A DNA stretch of 64,000 nt from Hyphomicrobium sp. ghe19. GTDB taxonomy: Bacteria; Pseudomonadota; Alphaproteobacteria; Rhizobiales; Hyphomicrobiaceae. The stretch is taken from positions 3,796,001 to 3,860,000 of the forward strand of contig NZ_LR743509.1 in NCBI RefSeq assembly GCF_902712875.1, read 5' to 3'. The number at the start of each line of letters is the position of its first letter. The first letter of the stretch is position 1. A program made the position numbers and the translations under genes. Below the pieces are notes generated by a model, which saw only the letters and a program-made list of their open reading frames with translations, was not told the DNA's origin and made no database searches. Below, piece by piece: positions 8,457 through 17,592 of this stretch.

Positions 8457-10454
8457 GTGCTAAGGCGTGACGCATACAAAATGTCGAATTCAAAGGCGGC
8501 TCCGGCTGAGCAAGGAAAGCGCTTTGCCAAATACGCGGTCGCCATCGCGGCCTGTGTCGCTTTCGGCGCGACGATGGCCCTCGCAAAAGGCGGCACGGCC
8601 AAACCGCCGAACCCGAAGAATCCGCCACCACCTGTCGGCATCCTTCCCGCTCCAAGTCCCCTAACGAGGCTCACTCCGGCCACGGTCAAATTATTGACTC
8701 CGCCGAGCGCCGCCGCGGATGCGGCAATCCATGGTTTCGATGTAACCGGATTTGTCGAAAGCTATGACGCATCGGCCGCGTGTGCGGGTGGCGGTTCCGG
8801 CGGTAACGTCACGATCAACGGCACAAAGATCGTCATCCCGTGCAATCTCATTGTTCAGATGCCGGCAAACACGATCACCTGGGCCGACTTTGTCTCGGGG
8901 CTTGAAGGGCAAATATCGCCCGAACCCTACGATCTGGCATCCATCACAAGTGGCAGTCAGAATCCGTCGTTCGAACTTCACCTCATCGGCAACGTCGTCA
9001 ACGGCACTTACATCGCGGCGCTCGGCTATGCCTCGCAGCAATCCGTCAACAGCGGTGCCGGCATCATTTCGAGCATCGACCTGTCGAACGGGCACATTAT
9101 TGTTGCTTCGAATAGCGGCGCAACAGTCGAGCTTGAAATCAATGATCCGAAAGGCCGGTTCGGTCGCGTGACAAGTCGCGATGATCGCCTTTCCGTAGAC
9201 GATGCCAACCCGACGATTGTCGCGTCGACGGGCTATCCAATGTGCGTGCCGCGTTCTGCGAACGATCCCGAATGCCCGCAGAAAAACCGCCCAACGAGCA
9301 TTGCCGGATGTCGCGATTTCTTGAATGGTCTCCGCATAACGCCCACCACTGCAGGCGCTGGCGTTTTCTTCAACAACGGCGCCAACGGCGGTCCGGCACC
9401 GGGCGGCGGCGTTTATTGCACGAGTTTCGTCATGAAAGCGCCCCCGGGAACGCCGCCAGATGCGACGACCCATTATCCGCCGCCGTCAGCGATAGCGTCG
9501 GCGACGGAAGCTGATGCGACGAAGCAAGCCCCGTTCGAGCCTGGCGACCACATCACGTGGTCCGGATCTCTGATGCGCGGCGTGACTGGCGCGAACGGCC
9601 GTGATGTTATCTCCGTGCACACGATTACAGCCGATATCGGCATATTCACTCAACCAGGCACGCTCCCCGTATATCTACATATGGGAGAGTTTGGCTTGGC
9701 CGGCGACATCAACGCAGCCGGTCTGTCCATCGCCGGAATTCCTGAGGAAGTGCAAAATCGTATATTCCTCGAGGCCGACGTCACCGACATCACGGCGATC
9801 GTCGATGCTTATCTCGTCGATCAGGATGGCGCAGGTACGGGCTTTGAAGTCCAGCGCTGGATTACACCGCTCAACATGACCGGCAGAACGAACGCCGGGT
9901 TGGACAGCGCGAAAGCCAGAGCCATCGGCTTCCAGGGCGGCGGTGTCGTACCGGGTTCCAACATCGTATATCCGAAGCCCGACGGGTTCGGGATCGAAGG
10001 CGGCATCGTTACCCAATTGGATGGGGCGCAGATCAGCCGGGCACGCCTCCGGGCTACCAAAGCTACTCCGGGCATCCTGACATCACCGACCCGGACTATT
10101 CGCATCGTCGCAAGAGGCCTCTGCACGCCGGCAAATATCAATCCGACAGCTGGCCTCTCGTTCTCGGGCGTCCCTTCCGTGACCACTACGCTCGGGTGGA
10201 CCGGCGTCAACACATCGAACCCGAATGGCACGACCGGTACTGCCGCCATCACTTCCGACGGCGCCACTTGTGTCAATCGGGCCATCGCCGGTAATGGCCT
10301 GTCGACGGGTCAATATGTTGCTCCGGTGTTCGAATTCATCTTCCCGGAAAATGTCGGCAGAGGCGATCCTATCGTCTCCAACAATTTCTGGGATCTGAAC
10401 TTCCTTTCCGGAGATGCGACCGCGCCAGGCCCGCTCGTTCCTCAGCCGTGGTGA
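8457..10454 (+). CDS. Large exported protein of unknown function, candidate T2SS substrate
   Basis: A 665-residue protein starting at GTG 8457, with GGAGG eight bases upstream; an internal ATG at 8481 and an upstream ATG at 8409 are less favoured. A signal peptide with a long n-region ends near ATMALA (residue 43). The mature protein begins with a Pro-rich linker (KPPNPKNPPPPVG) and is mostly beta-type sequence rich in Gly, Thr, Asn and Pro. It has two or three Cys clusters and no transmembrane segment or recognised enzyme motif. Pseudopilin genes begin 0.7 kb downstream, after one small gene. Size, export signal and position suggest a secreted or surface protein carried by the adjacent T2SS. 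This is inference and I do not recognise the family. Confidence 0.75.
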   Translation: MLRRDAYKMSNSKAAPAEQGKRFAKYAVAIAACVAFGATMALAKGGTAKPPNPKNPPPPVGILPAPSPLTRLTPATVKLLTPPSAAADAAIHGFDVTGFVESYDASAACAGGGSGGNVTINGTKIVIPCNLIVQMPANTITWADFVSGLEGQISPEPYDLASITSGSQNPSFELHLIGNVVNGTYIAALGYASQQSVNSGAGIISSIDLSNGHIIVASNSGATVELEINDPKGRFGRVTSRDDRLSVDDANPTIVASTGYPMCVPRSANDPECPQKNRPTSIAGCRDFLNGLRITPTTAGAGVFFNNGANGGPAPGGGVYCTSFVMKAPPGTPPDATTHYPPPSAIASATEADATKQAPFEPGDHITWSGSLMRGVTGANGRDVISVHTITADIGIFTQPGTLPVYLHMGEFGLAGDINAAGLSIAGIPEEVQNRIFLEADVTDITAIVDAYLVDQDGAGTGFEVQRWITPLNMTGRTNAGLDSAKARAIGFQGGGVVPGSNIVYPKPDGFGIEGGIVTQLDGAQISRARLRATKATPGILTSPTRTIRIVARGLCTPANINPTAGLSFSGVPSVTTTLGWTGVNTSNPNGTTGTAAITSDGATCVNRAIAGNGLSTGQYVAPVFEFIFPENVGRGDPIVSNNFWDLNFLSGDATAPGPLVPQPW

Positions 10455-10573
10455 GGAACGGAGACTGAACAACTGGGGACGCGCGAGTGCTGCTGCACTT
10501 GGGCGTCCGCTCCTTGAATGAAAGAGTTCTCCGTGATTTCCGGGGCGGAATGCAAAGCCGTGGAGGAGGTTCC

Positions 10574-11155
10574 ATGCTCTTACCGTTTGCAACCGCTCTC
10601 GTTCAAAGCCGCTGCCTGGCCGCTCTCGGCTTCGCCTTATTGGGTGCGGGCGCAGCATCAGCAGCGAACGTCTCACTCGAAGTGGCTGACGGCGATGCGC
10701 ATGTCGTGGTCGAAGCACAGGATGCGACCGTTCAGGACGTGTTGCAGAAACTATCCGAGGGCCACGGCTTCAAAGTTGAACGCGCGGATCAAGCGCGAGA
10801 CGACGCCAAAATAAGCGGTCGCTTTGAGGGGCCGTTCTCTCACGTTCTCGAGCGTGTCCTCGAGAAGGAAAATCATTTCGTAGAGCACGGCTCGAACGAA
10901 CCCGGCGCCATTACCCGCGTCGTGCTCTATGGCGCGCAGCCGGCTATCACACCACAAGCCGACGCGCCGTCTTCATCCGCGGCGGTCGCTTCGCCCCCGC
11001 GCCCGAAGCTCGTCGAGATTAAGGCGCCTCGAATAACGCAGGCCACACCTTCTCAGCGTGCAACGAAGCCTGCGTCTCTTCGGCGTTTAGTCCTCAACCG
11101 GCAAAAGCGACCATTCCAGAAAATTGCGAATTCAACCGCGCAGGCTGCGAAATAG
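10574..11155 (+). CDS. Periplasmic protein with secretin/TonB short N-terminal-like domain
   Basis: A 193-residue protein with an ideal ribosome site (GGAGGAGGT) before ATG 10574 and a signal peptide ending near GAGAASAA. Residues about 30-115 read like the STN/N0 fold of secretins and TonB receptors: a DATVQDVLQKLSEGHGFKVE segment, then KISGRFEGPFSHVLERVL, and a final LYG strand. The C-terminal 75 residues are a Pro/Ala/Lys-rich, probably disordered basic tail. It lies 120 bases downstream of the exported-protein gene on the same strand and converges on gspK. A role as a periplasmic adaptor or extra secretin-contacting part of the T2SS is plausible. The domain call is by eye. Confidence 0.65.
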   Translation: MLLPFATALVQSRCLAALGFALLGAGAASAANVSLEVADGDAHVVVEAQDATVQDVLQKLSEGHGFKVERADQARDDAKISGRFEGPFSHVLERVLEKENHFVEHGSNEPGAITRVVLYGAQPAITPQADAPSSSAAVASPPRPKLVEIKAPRITQATPSQRATKPASLRRLVLNRQKRPFQKIANSTAQAAK

Positions 11156-11169
11156 ACGACGCGCCAAGA

Positions 11170-12084
11170 TCAATTGCCCGCCGTCAAAACGGAATTCACG
11201 CACGAATCGAGTTCATCGCTTCCGACGCTGCCGCTTCCCTCGATGAGCTGATCGCCTTTGCGCCACTCCTTCAACAGGAAGCCGCCGCGCACGCGCGGTT
11301 CGAGAAGAATTGCTGCTTCTCGCGTAAAGCCGACCTTCGCATTGTTGCCTGAACGAACGGACACACGGATGCGGAGTGATCTTCTATCCGGCCGGCTGGA
11401 AATCTGAGCGGGAAGAGACAAAGCCAGCACTTCCGGACTCGCGACGGTGATGTCTGGCGCGGAACGACCGGAGTGCGTCGTGACAAGCGAACGGGTGCGC
11501 GCCAACAATTCCGGTGTCATACCGAAAACCTGATCGAGTTCGCCCACGGTCATGAATGGTGCGTTTTGTGGCCGATAGGCCAGCCGCGCGGCTTGATACT
11601 CCGCGGCTTCCGCCCCGCCGGGCGACGTTTCGTCGTCGGCATCACGGAAGTCGATGACCGCGGCGGCAAGGCTTTTTGGATTGTCGGCTCCGGCGTGAGA
11701 GAAGAGCGCTTCAAGCACGTCGTTCGATGCCGAATTTATATCGATCAAGCCGGCTGCGGCGTTGACGGAAATGGTGGCGACCTTGTTGGCGACCGCGCAG
11801 CTGACCGGAGCGCCGTTCAGACGGAACGATCCGATGCGGTCGATATCGCCCGTCTTCCGCACGAGGTAGCGAATTGTAAGACGGGCGATGCCGTCGCTCA
11901 GCTCTTCGACCTCAGCCCCTCGCAGCAGATTGGCGTTCTGCTTAATGTCGGTTGCAACGGTCCGCGTGAGCACGATGCTGACGAGCGCCAAGAGCGCCAG
12001 CGTAAAGAGGACGGGCAGAAGTATGAACCCGCCATCCCTCCGGCCGTCAGTACCCGGGCGCACGAGTGTTGCGGCCATTCCCAT
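11170..12084 (-). CDS. gspK: T2SS minor pseudopilin GspK, copy 1
   Basis: A 304-residue tip pseudopilin. The prepilin leader ends at Gly19 before FILLPVLFTLALLALVS, so mature position 5 is Pro rather than Glu, in keeping with GspK, which caps the pseudopilus. The large periplasmic domain contains the family segments LIDINSASNDVLEALF, AAVIDFRDADDE and NAPFMTVGELDQVFGMTPEL. It is divergent from a gspH-I-J trio starting 135 bases away, with the promoters between them. A second GspK is encoded at 14264-15196, so this locus has two tip caps. Copy 1 probably belongs with the adjacent H-I-J set. Confidence 0.88.
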   Translation of the reverse strand: MGMAATLVRPGTDGRRDGGFILLPVLFTLALLALVSIVLTRTVATDIKQNANLLRGAEVEELSDGIARLTIRYLVRKTGDIDRIGSFRLNGAPVSCAVANKVATISVNAAAGLIDINSASNDVLEALFSHAGADNPKSLAAAVIDFRDADDETSPGGAEAAEYQAARLAYRPQNAPFMTVGELDQVFGMTPELLARTRSLVTTHSGRSAPDITVASPEVLALSLPAQISSRPDRRSLRIRVSVRSGNNAKVGFTREAAILLEPRVRGGFLLKEWRKGDQLIEGSGSVGSDELDSCVNSVLTAGN

Positions 12085-12219
12085 TTACGATGTTCGATCC
12101 TGCTCCCGTAGAACATAGCATAACAAAAACGGGCCAATCCGGCAAAGCATCCGCTATTCTCGATGAATACTCCTATGGTAGATTAAGGGCGCTCCGGAAA
12201 CGCGAGATTCGAGTCCGTA

Positions 12220-12702
12220 ATGCTAAGCTGGCCAATACGCCGCCCAGAGAGCGAAACGCGTGCGCCGGATGCCGGCTTTACGCTTCTGGAGATGCTCGTC
12301 GTTCTCGTGATCGCTGGACTGACGATCTCTGTTGCATGGGCGACGGCCCGCTCCAAAGAACCCGATCTTCGGATGCTGTCCACTCAGCTCGCGACGGAAT
12401 TAAACTTCGCTCGCGTCTCGGCGATCACCGAAAACCGCTCTGTTGCTATGATCGTCGACCAAAGCAGCAGAAGCCTGCGATCGACCTCGTCGCGGTCGGG
12501 GCTGCATCTGCCTGATGCGGTTCGCATGACATTCTCTCCATTGGAAGGTATCGGCCGCGTAAGCGTCGGTGGCGGCCTCGTATTCTTTGCTGACGGTAGT
12601 TCTTCGGGAGGCGCCTTCAAGTTATCCGGTAGCTCGCGCGCTGTCGTTGTTTGCATCGATTGGCTGTCGGGTGCGGTGACGCAAGAGGAAGTTCGCCGAT
12701 GA
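12220..12702 (+). CDS. gspH: T2SS minor pseudopilin GspH, copy A
   Basis: A 160-residue prepilin-like protein. The leader ends at Gly19, followed by FTLLEMLVVLVIAGLTISVA with Glu at +5, the class III signal cut and methylated by GspO. The remainder is a beta-rich globular domain of GspH size, ending with DWLSGAVTQEEVRR. It is first in a three-gene plus-strand operon; its stop overlaps the next start (ATGA at 12699-12702). A second GspH (26296-26763) shares the layout but differs in sequence, and both end with a similar DWxxGA motif. Confidence 0.85.
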   Translation: MLSWPIRRPESETRAPDAGFTLLEMLVVLVIAGLTISVAWATARSKEPDLRMLSTQLATELNFARVSAITENRSVAMIVDQSSRSLRSTSSRSGLHLPDAVRMTFSPLEGIGRVSVGGGLVFFADGSSSGGAFKLSGSSRAVVVCIDWLSGAVTQEEVRR

Positions 12703-13097
12703 ACCGCGCTGACGGCAAAGACGCGGGCTTTGGACTTTTAGAAGCCCTCGTCGCTCTCGTGATCGTGGCGCTGGCGCTTTCGACGTTTTGGGCAACCATG
12801 GGCGGCGCGTACAGAGCGTCTCAGCGCGCGAAGAGCTACGCCGGCTCGATCATCGCCGCGCGGTCGCAGCTCGATGGTATGGGCATCGACGATCCCCTGC
12901 AAAGCGGGACCTTTACCGGCACATATCCGAATAGAGCTCACTGGCGAATGACCGTCACACCGCTCGACAAGCAGGGGCCGGAAGGCGCTCAGCCACCGAA
13001 TTCGCCCGCCTATTGGATATCGCTCGAGGTTCTAGATCGGCAGGGGAAAGACCTGTTTGTATTGGAAACCGCCAAAGTCGCCGGCGGCTTGCCATGA
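12699..13097 (+). CDS. gspI: T2SS minor pseudopilin GspI, copy A
   Basis: A 132-residue protein. The leader ends at Gly10 before FGLLEALVALVIVALALSTFW (Glu at +5; Gly instead of the usual Thr at +2). A short alpha/beta globular domain follows, with YWISLEVLDRQGKDLFVLET near the end. GspI initiates the tip complex with J and K. The start at 12699 is set by the 4-base overlap with gspH; the stop in turn overlaps gspJ by ATGA. It pairs with the second GspI at 25899-26312. Confidence 0.85.
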   Translation: MNRADGKDAGFGLLEALVALVIVALALSTFWATMGGAYRASQRAKSYAGSIIAARSQLDGMGIDDPLQSGTFTGTYPNRAHWRMTVTPLDKQGPEGAQPPNSPAYWISLEVLDRQGKDLFVLETAKVAGGLP

Positions 13098-13762
13098 CCC
13101 ATCCGACCGACGTTCGCTCGGGAGAAGCCGGCTTCACATTGATCGAGATGCTGGTGTCGCTCGCCATTCTTGCGCTTATTTCGGTGACCCTCGTCCAGAT
13201 GATCTACGGGGCGCGTCGCGTATTGAGCTTCGTCGACCGGGCGAATGCCGTCGCCCCGATCATGAGCGCTCAGAATTATCTGCACGATGCCTTGGTGGAT
13301 TTGCAGCCAATCGATACTGCGGCGGTGGGCAATCGAACGGTTCCCGGCGTGCAGGGGGATTCAAATCGCATCGCCTTCACAACTTCGTATGCGCCGCGCG
13401 GCGCCTATCAGGGACTTTATAGGGTTAGTATCGGCCCCTCGCCGAATGGGCGGGGCAGCTTCGATCTCGTTGCCGAGCAGGAGCTCTTTCGACCGAATGC
13501 GGGTGAGGCCGCGCCTGCTCCGCGTCTGAGATCGAAGCTCGTCGAAAATATAGCGAGCGTAAACTTTTCGTACTTCGCGAAACGCGATGGCGAAGGCGAA
13601 AGTCATTGGCAATCGGATTGGACATCTGGCCTCCCCGACATGATATCGGTTGACGTTGCCTTCCCCAAGAACGACGTCCGAAGGTGGGAACGGTTGACCG
13701 TCGCCGTTGCAGCGGCCGCAACGTATGGCGTCAGGTGCCCCAATCGCGTCAATTGCGACTGA
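13094..13762 (+). CDS. gspJ: T2SS minor pseudopilin GspJ, copy A
   Basis: A 222-residue pseudopilin. The leader ends at Gly13, followed by FTLIEMLVSLAILALISVTLVQM with Glu at +5. The C-terminal globular domain includes PEDMISVDV-type strands (GLPDMISVDVAFPKND) common in GspJ. The start at 13094 comes from the ATGA overlap with gspI, giving a compact H-I-J operon. It converges on a small secreted-protein gene with 16 bases between stops and no clear terminator. Copy B lies at 25249-25902. Confidence 0.85.
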   Translation: MTHPTDVRSGEAGFTLIEMLVSLAILALISVTLVQMIYGARRVLSFVDRANAVAPIMSAQNYLHDALVDLQPIDTAAVGNRTVPGVQGDSNRIAFTTSYAPRGAYQGLYRVSIGPSPNGRGSFDLVAEQELFRPNAGEAAPAPRLRSKLVENIASVNFSYFAKRDGEGESHWQSDWTSGLPDMISVDVAFPKNDVRRWERLTVAVAAAATYGVRCPNRVNCD

Positions 13763-13778
13763 CGCTTACTATCTAAGG

Positions 13779-14087
13779 CTATTGTCGCGGGCCGCCGATC
13801 TTCATTGGATATCCGGCGTCGCGCGGCGGCTCGTAGAAGGGGCCCTGCGGGTATGCCGAGCGCTCGCGCTCCGTGCAATAGCGCTGTCCATTGACCTCGG
13901 TGTAGCAGTAGCGGCCACAATACTCCCTCTGTCGCATCCAATAGCATCCGCGATGTTCCGGGCCCGCCGGATTGGGATAGTTCGGGACCGGATGGATTCG
14001 GCCTGCCTCGGCCGTCTCAATGCCAATCATGAGATTGGCTGCCGTGAATGCCAGCAATGTCACGGCCGGGATCTGGATTATTCGCAT
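13779..14087 (-). CDS. Small secreted Cys/Tyr-rich protein
   Basis: About 102 residues from ATG 14087 (an alternative ATG at 14117 adds ten mostly basic residues). A signal peptide (IIQIPAVTLLAFTAANLM, cut near AEAG) is followed by a segment with four Cys in RGCYWMRQREYCGRYCYTE and QRYCTER, then a Pro/Gly-rich tail. The Cys pairs suggest disulfides in the periplasm. It sits among T2SS genes but is not a known T2SS component. Similar YC-rich small proteins are widespread in Rhizobiales with no known role. Confidence 0.65.
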   Translation of the reverse strand: MRIIQIPAVTLLAFTAANLMIGIETAEAGRIHPVPNYPNPAGPEHRGCYWMRQREYCGRYCYTEVNGQRYCTERERSAYPQGPFYEPPRDAGYPMKIGGPRQ

Positions 14088-14263
14088 TCGAGTCCTGCGC
14101 CTGCGTTCGTCCATCAAGTTCCGCGAACGGTTTCTTTCGGAGTAAGGAAGCGGTCATTCGCGATGAGGGATATTCATTAGACATATTATTTCGGCGGAGT
14201 TTATCCGAGTTCGCTTCATCTCACAGGTACCGGCGCGCAACATCTTGCTCAGTATCAACCGCG

Positions 14264-15196
14264 TCAGCAACGTGGAAGCCCTGTTGTGGAGGGCCATTGG
14301 CGTTGCTGGCTCGTTCTGCGCGCGCGATTCCATATTTTGAAGACGGGCATGGCGCCCTTTCCGGTTGGAATTTCGAATCCGGCTTCGCGAACGAACGTTG
14401 CTCCCCCGTCCATGCGGGCCGCGACGGTTACTTCAAAAAAGTGGCGGCCCGAGGCGACGATAAATTCCGAAGGCAAGCGGCCTTGCGCCAACGACGATAC
14501 GTCCGCGTGGGGAAGTTGACCGTACCCGCGCGTCACGATGTCGGCCAGCCGGGCCGACGTGGTCTCTGGATCAAGTCCCGCTGTGCCCGAATAGAGCGTT
14601 ACGTACGGCCAAATCGCTTCGATCATTCCAGGATCGAGCCCGAGGACTTGGTGTAGTTCCTCGCGGCTATCGAAGGCCGTATTCTTCGGTCCCCACGTTT
14701 CGCCAGCGGCTAAGTATTCGTCATGTTCGGCCCCGTTTATCCGCCTATCGTCGTCGCGATCCCTGAAATCGATGATGCGATCGGCGAAAAGGGTTGCAGA
14801 GACCGGCGTGGCTCCTAGACCCACGAAAAGCGCAGATAGCAACTGATCGTTGGCCAAGTTCAGGTTGATTTTTCCGCCGGCTTCTTGAACCGCGATGACG
14901 AGTTCGATGCCCTCTTCGGTGTGACAGGCCCATTCGGTGCCGTCGATCGAGAAGCGGGGTGTGCGACCCGTATCGCGCTCCGTTGCAAGTTCGAGGGCCG
15001 CGATGTTGACGCCCGCGTCAGCAGCAAACTCTGCCTGCGCGGAATGCGTGATGCCAGACGCCTCGCGCAGATAGCTCTGCACAGCGCGGGAAAAGACGGC
15101 TGCGACGAGTGCGAGCAGGATACAAATCGACAAAACAACGACGAGGATGAAGCCGCCTTCGTCGTGCATATCGGGCCGCATTTGCTTCAAACCCAT
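14264..15196 (-). CDS. gspK: T2SS minor pseudopilin GspK, copy 2
   Basis: A 310-residue pseudopilin. The leader ends at Gly15 before FILVVVLSICILLALVAAVFS, lacking Glu at +5 as expected for GspK. Family segments include KINLNLANDQLLSALF, RIIDFRDRDDDRRINGAE and NTAFDSREELHQVLGLDPG. It starts 26 bases after the gspD stop on the same strand, so it is probably co-transcribed with the secretin. It differs considerably from copy 1. Its linkage to gspD suggests it serves the core system, perhaps with the H-I-J set beside gspF/gspE. Confidence 0.88.
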   Translation of the reverse strand: MGLKQMRPDMHDEGGFILVVVLSICILLALVAAVFSRAVQSYLREASGITHSAQAEFAADAGVNIAALELATERDTGRTPRFSIDGTEWACHTEEGIELVIAVQEAGGKINLNLANDQLLSALFVGLGATPVSATLFADRIIDFRDRDDDRRINGAEHDEYLAAGETWGPKNTAFDSREELHQVLGLDPGMIEAIWPYVTLYSGTAGLDPETTSARLADIVTRGYGQLPHADVSSLAQGRLPSEFIVASGRHFFEVTVAARMDGGATFVREAGFEIPTGKGAMPVFKIWNRARRTSQQRQWPSTTGLPRC

Positions 15197-15222
15197 GAGC
15201 CTACCGATGCTCTGGCACCGGC

Positions 15223-17592
15223 CTAGCGAATTAGCTGGTCGACTCGCTCCCGCGTGTCAGGCGGCGTCCGGCGCTGCGGCCGCGTCGAGAAATTGAGTTT
15301 GTCGCGATATTCGGCCGTTACTTGATCAATCTGGAGATGGTCGCGGATGACTTGCGGAGTAATCGCGATGACAAGCTCCGTGCGCTTTATCGAGTCATCC
15401 TTCTGCTTGAAAAGGTTGCCGACGTACGGAATGTTGCCGAGGATCGGAACCTGGCCGCGGTCGCGGCTCGCGCGGTCCTGAATAAGCCCAGCGAGCACGA
15501 TGCTTTGCCCGTCTTGCACGTTGACCGTCGTCTTGATGCGGCGCTGCTGAATCGTCGGCGAGTCGATCGTAGATGTTGTCGTTTTGATAACGTCACTGAC
15601 TTCCTGCTCAATGTCCAACACGACATTGCCGGTATCGCTCACTCTTGGCGTGATACCCAGGATGACGCCTGTATTGCGGAAGGAGACGGTGTTGACGAGG
15701 GGTGCGTTCTCCGTAACCGTGGAGACAGCCGATTGCGTGACGATCGGCACTTCATCACCAACCTGCAATACGGCCCTCTTATTTTCCACGACCATCAAAG
15801 TCGGAGACGAGACGACGTTGACGTCGGTGATGGTGCTAAGCGCGTTGATGGCGACCTTTATATTAGCGACGTTCAGGAAATAAGAGAAACCTGGAAACGC
15901 CGTAGAAATCGCGCTCGACTGGATGTCACTCAAGCCGAAGTTATTGCCGCCTTTTTGAAAGAACCAGCGAACGCCATACTTGAGCTCGTCTGTGAGCGTC
16001 ACCTCGGCGATCGTCGCTTCGATCATCACCTGATTTCCGGCGATATCGATGGATCGCAGGATATTGCTGACGCGTTTGTACTCGGACTTCGTCGCCGTGA
16101 TCACGAGCGAATTGTTCGGTTCATCGGCTACAATAGAGATTCCTGCTGAGCGATCCTCCGGTGGCGCACCGCCGCCGAAAGCAGAGCGCTGACCGCCTCC
16201 GGTATCGGCCTGCGTTGCATCTGGAGCGTTGGCAGCCGCGTCGCCGCCACTATCGGAGCCCTTGGGCACCGGTGCGGGAGATAAGCCTGCTGTTTGACCA
16301 GGACCGTTGATGACGGGCGCAGCGACGGGAGCAACGTCCAAACCGCCGCCATCACCGGGGGTGAACTGCGTGTTCGCGGGCCCACTCGAACTTGACGACG
16401 AGCCGCCGGGCGACGATTGCTGACTCGAACTGCCAGATTTGTAGACCTTCTGCAAAAGCTGCGCGAGATCGGCGGCCGGGCGGTTCTGCACGTGGTAGAC
16501 GAACACCTGCTTTTCCGTTGCCTGGCTTGCGAGATCGATGCGCGCCATCCAAGTTTCGGCTTTCTTCAGGTATTCTGGCCGCGAGCTGATGACGAGGACC
16601 GACTTAAGCCGTTGGTTCGGGATAAACCGCACAATTCCTTTCGTCGGGCTGTCTTTGTCGTTCGCAAAAATAACGTCAAGCTCCGACGCGATCGCTGCGG
16701 GATCTCCGGTCTCGACCGGAAGTATCGCGAAGGACATGCCGCGCATCCAGTCGACGTCGAAGACTCCGACGAGTTCCTTCATTGAATTGAGTTCCGACTG
16801 CGTGCCGGAGATGAGAAGAAGATTCCGGTTGGTATCGACGCGCAGAACGCTCGCTTCTGGCGCAGCCGATTTCAGTATGCGTTCCATTTCCGGAGCGGCG
16901 ACGTAAGTCAGCGGGACGATTTCGTTGGCGACGCCAATCTGCGTGCCATTTCTTGTGCGACGAGCTTGCAGCGGAGCGCCCGTGGCCGCCGCATCTGCGG
17001 CAGGAACGACTTTATAGACGCCGCCATCCGCCACCACCGAGATGTCTTCGGCACGAAGAACGGATTCGAAAATCTCTAGAAGCCCGGCCTTGTCGACGGG
17101 ATGGACCGTACGCAGGGTGACATAGGATTTTATCTTGTCGCTCACTACATAATTGACGCCCAGGATATCGCCCAGGATCGTTTTGGCGACTTCCGGAACT
17201 GAAGCGTTCACGAGATTTATCGTGATCCCGGCCGAATTCATTTCGCTCGTTGGCTGAAGAGGGGCAACGCCGCTCGTTGCGCCTCCGGCTGTTGTTGCTG
17301 TCGTTATCTGCGAAACTCCCGGCGTTGCCGCATCACCAAGGCGCTTCTCCGGTTCCTTCGCAAATTCACCTGAGCCCGTATAGACGCGCGTTTCATTTAC
17401 CGGCTGCGGCGAGGGGCTCGAAAGGGGCGTTCCCGTTGGATGCGACGCCAAGGCGGACCTGCCATCCTTTGGCGGACCGGTAATGGGGTCTGGCAACGAC
17501 AACTGCGCATATGGCAACGAACAGCCCGCCAACGCTAGGCTGCAAATGAAAAGCAGGACATGTCGATAATCAGTCAGCATCGCTACTCTCAT
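15223..17592 (-). CDS. gspD: T2SS outer-membrane secretin GspD
   Basis: Forms the outer-membrane channel of the T2SS. From start 17592 (789 residues; an internal ATG at 17580 is possible) there is a lipoprotein signal ending LALAGC with Cys24. N0 lies at about 120-197, and N1-N3 repeats follow. A long Ser/Gly/Pro/Asp-rich loop sits at about 386-482 inside the N3 region. The secretin core is at about 530-760, with VPIVTQSAVSTV, NTGVILGITPRV and VPILGNIPYVGNLF. The lipobox suggests self-piloting to the outer membrane. gspK copy 2 follows directly. Upstream lies the shared regulatory region with the multicopper oxidase. It is the only secretin in the window, so both pseudopilin sets must share it or one set uses a channel elsewhere. 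Confidence 0.93.
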   Translation of the reverse strand: MRVAMLTDYRHVLLFICSLALAGCSLPYAQLSLPDPITGPPKDGRSALASHPTGTPLSSPSPQPVNETRVYTGSGEFAKEPEKRLGDAATPGVSQITTATTAGGATSGVAPLQPTSEMNSAGITINLVNASVPEVAKTILGDILGVNYVVSDKIKSYVTLRTVHPVDKAGLLEIFESVLRAEDISVVADGGVYKVVPAADAAATGAPLQARRTRNGTQIGVANEIVPLTYVAAPEMERILKSAAPEASVLRVDTNRNLLLISGTQSELNSMKELVGVFDVDWMRGMSFAILPVETGDPAAIASELDVIFANDKDSPTKGIVRFIPNQRLKSVLVISSRPEYLKKAETWMARIDLASQATEKQVFVYHVQNRPAADLAQLLQKVYKSGSSSQQSSPGGSSSSSSGPANTQFTPGDGGGLDVAPVAAPVINGPGQTAGLSPAPVPKGSDSGGDAAANAPDATQADTGGGQRSAFGGGAPPEDRSAGISIVADEPNNSLVITATKSEYKRVSNILRSIDIAGNQVMIEATIAEVTLTDELKYGVRWFFQKGGNNFGLSDIQSSAISTAFPGFSYFLNVANIKVAINALSTITDVNVVSSPTLMVVENKRAVLQVGDEVPIVTQSAVSTVTENAPLVNTVSFRNTGVILGITPRVSDTGNVVLDIEQEVSDVIKTTTSTIDSPTIQQRRIKTTVNVQDGQSIVLAGLIQDRASRDRGQVPILGNIPYVGNLFKQKDDSIKRTELVIAITPQVIRDHLQIDQVTAEYRDKLNFSTRPQRRTPPDTRERVDQLIR

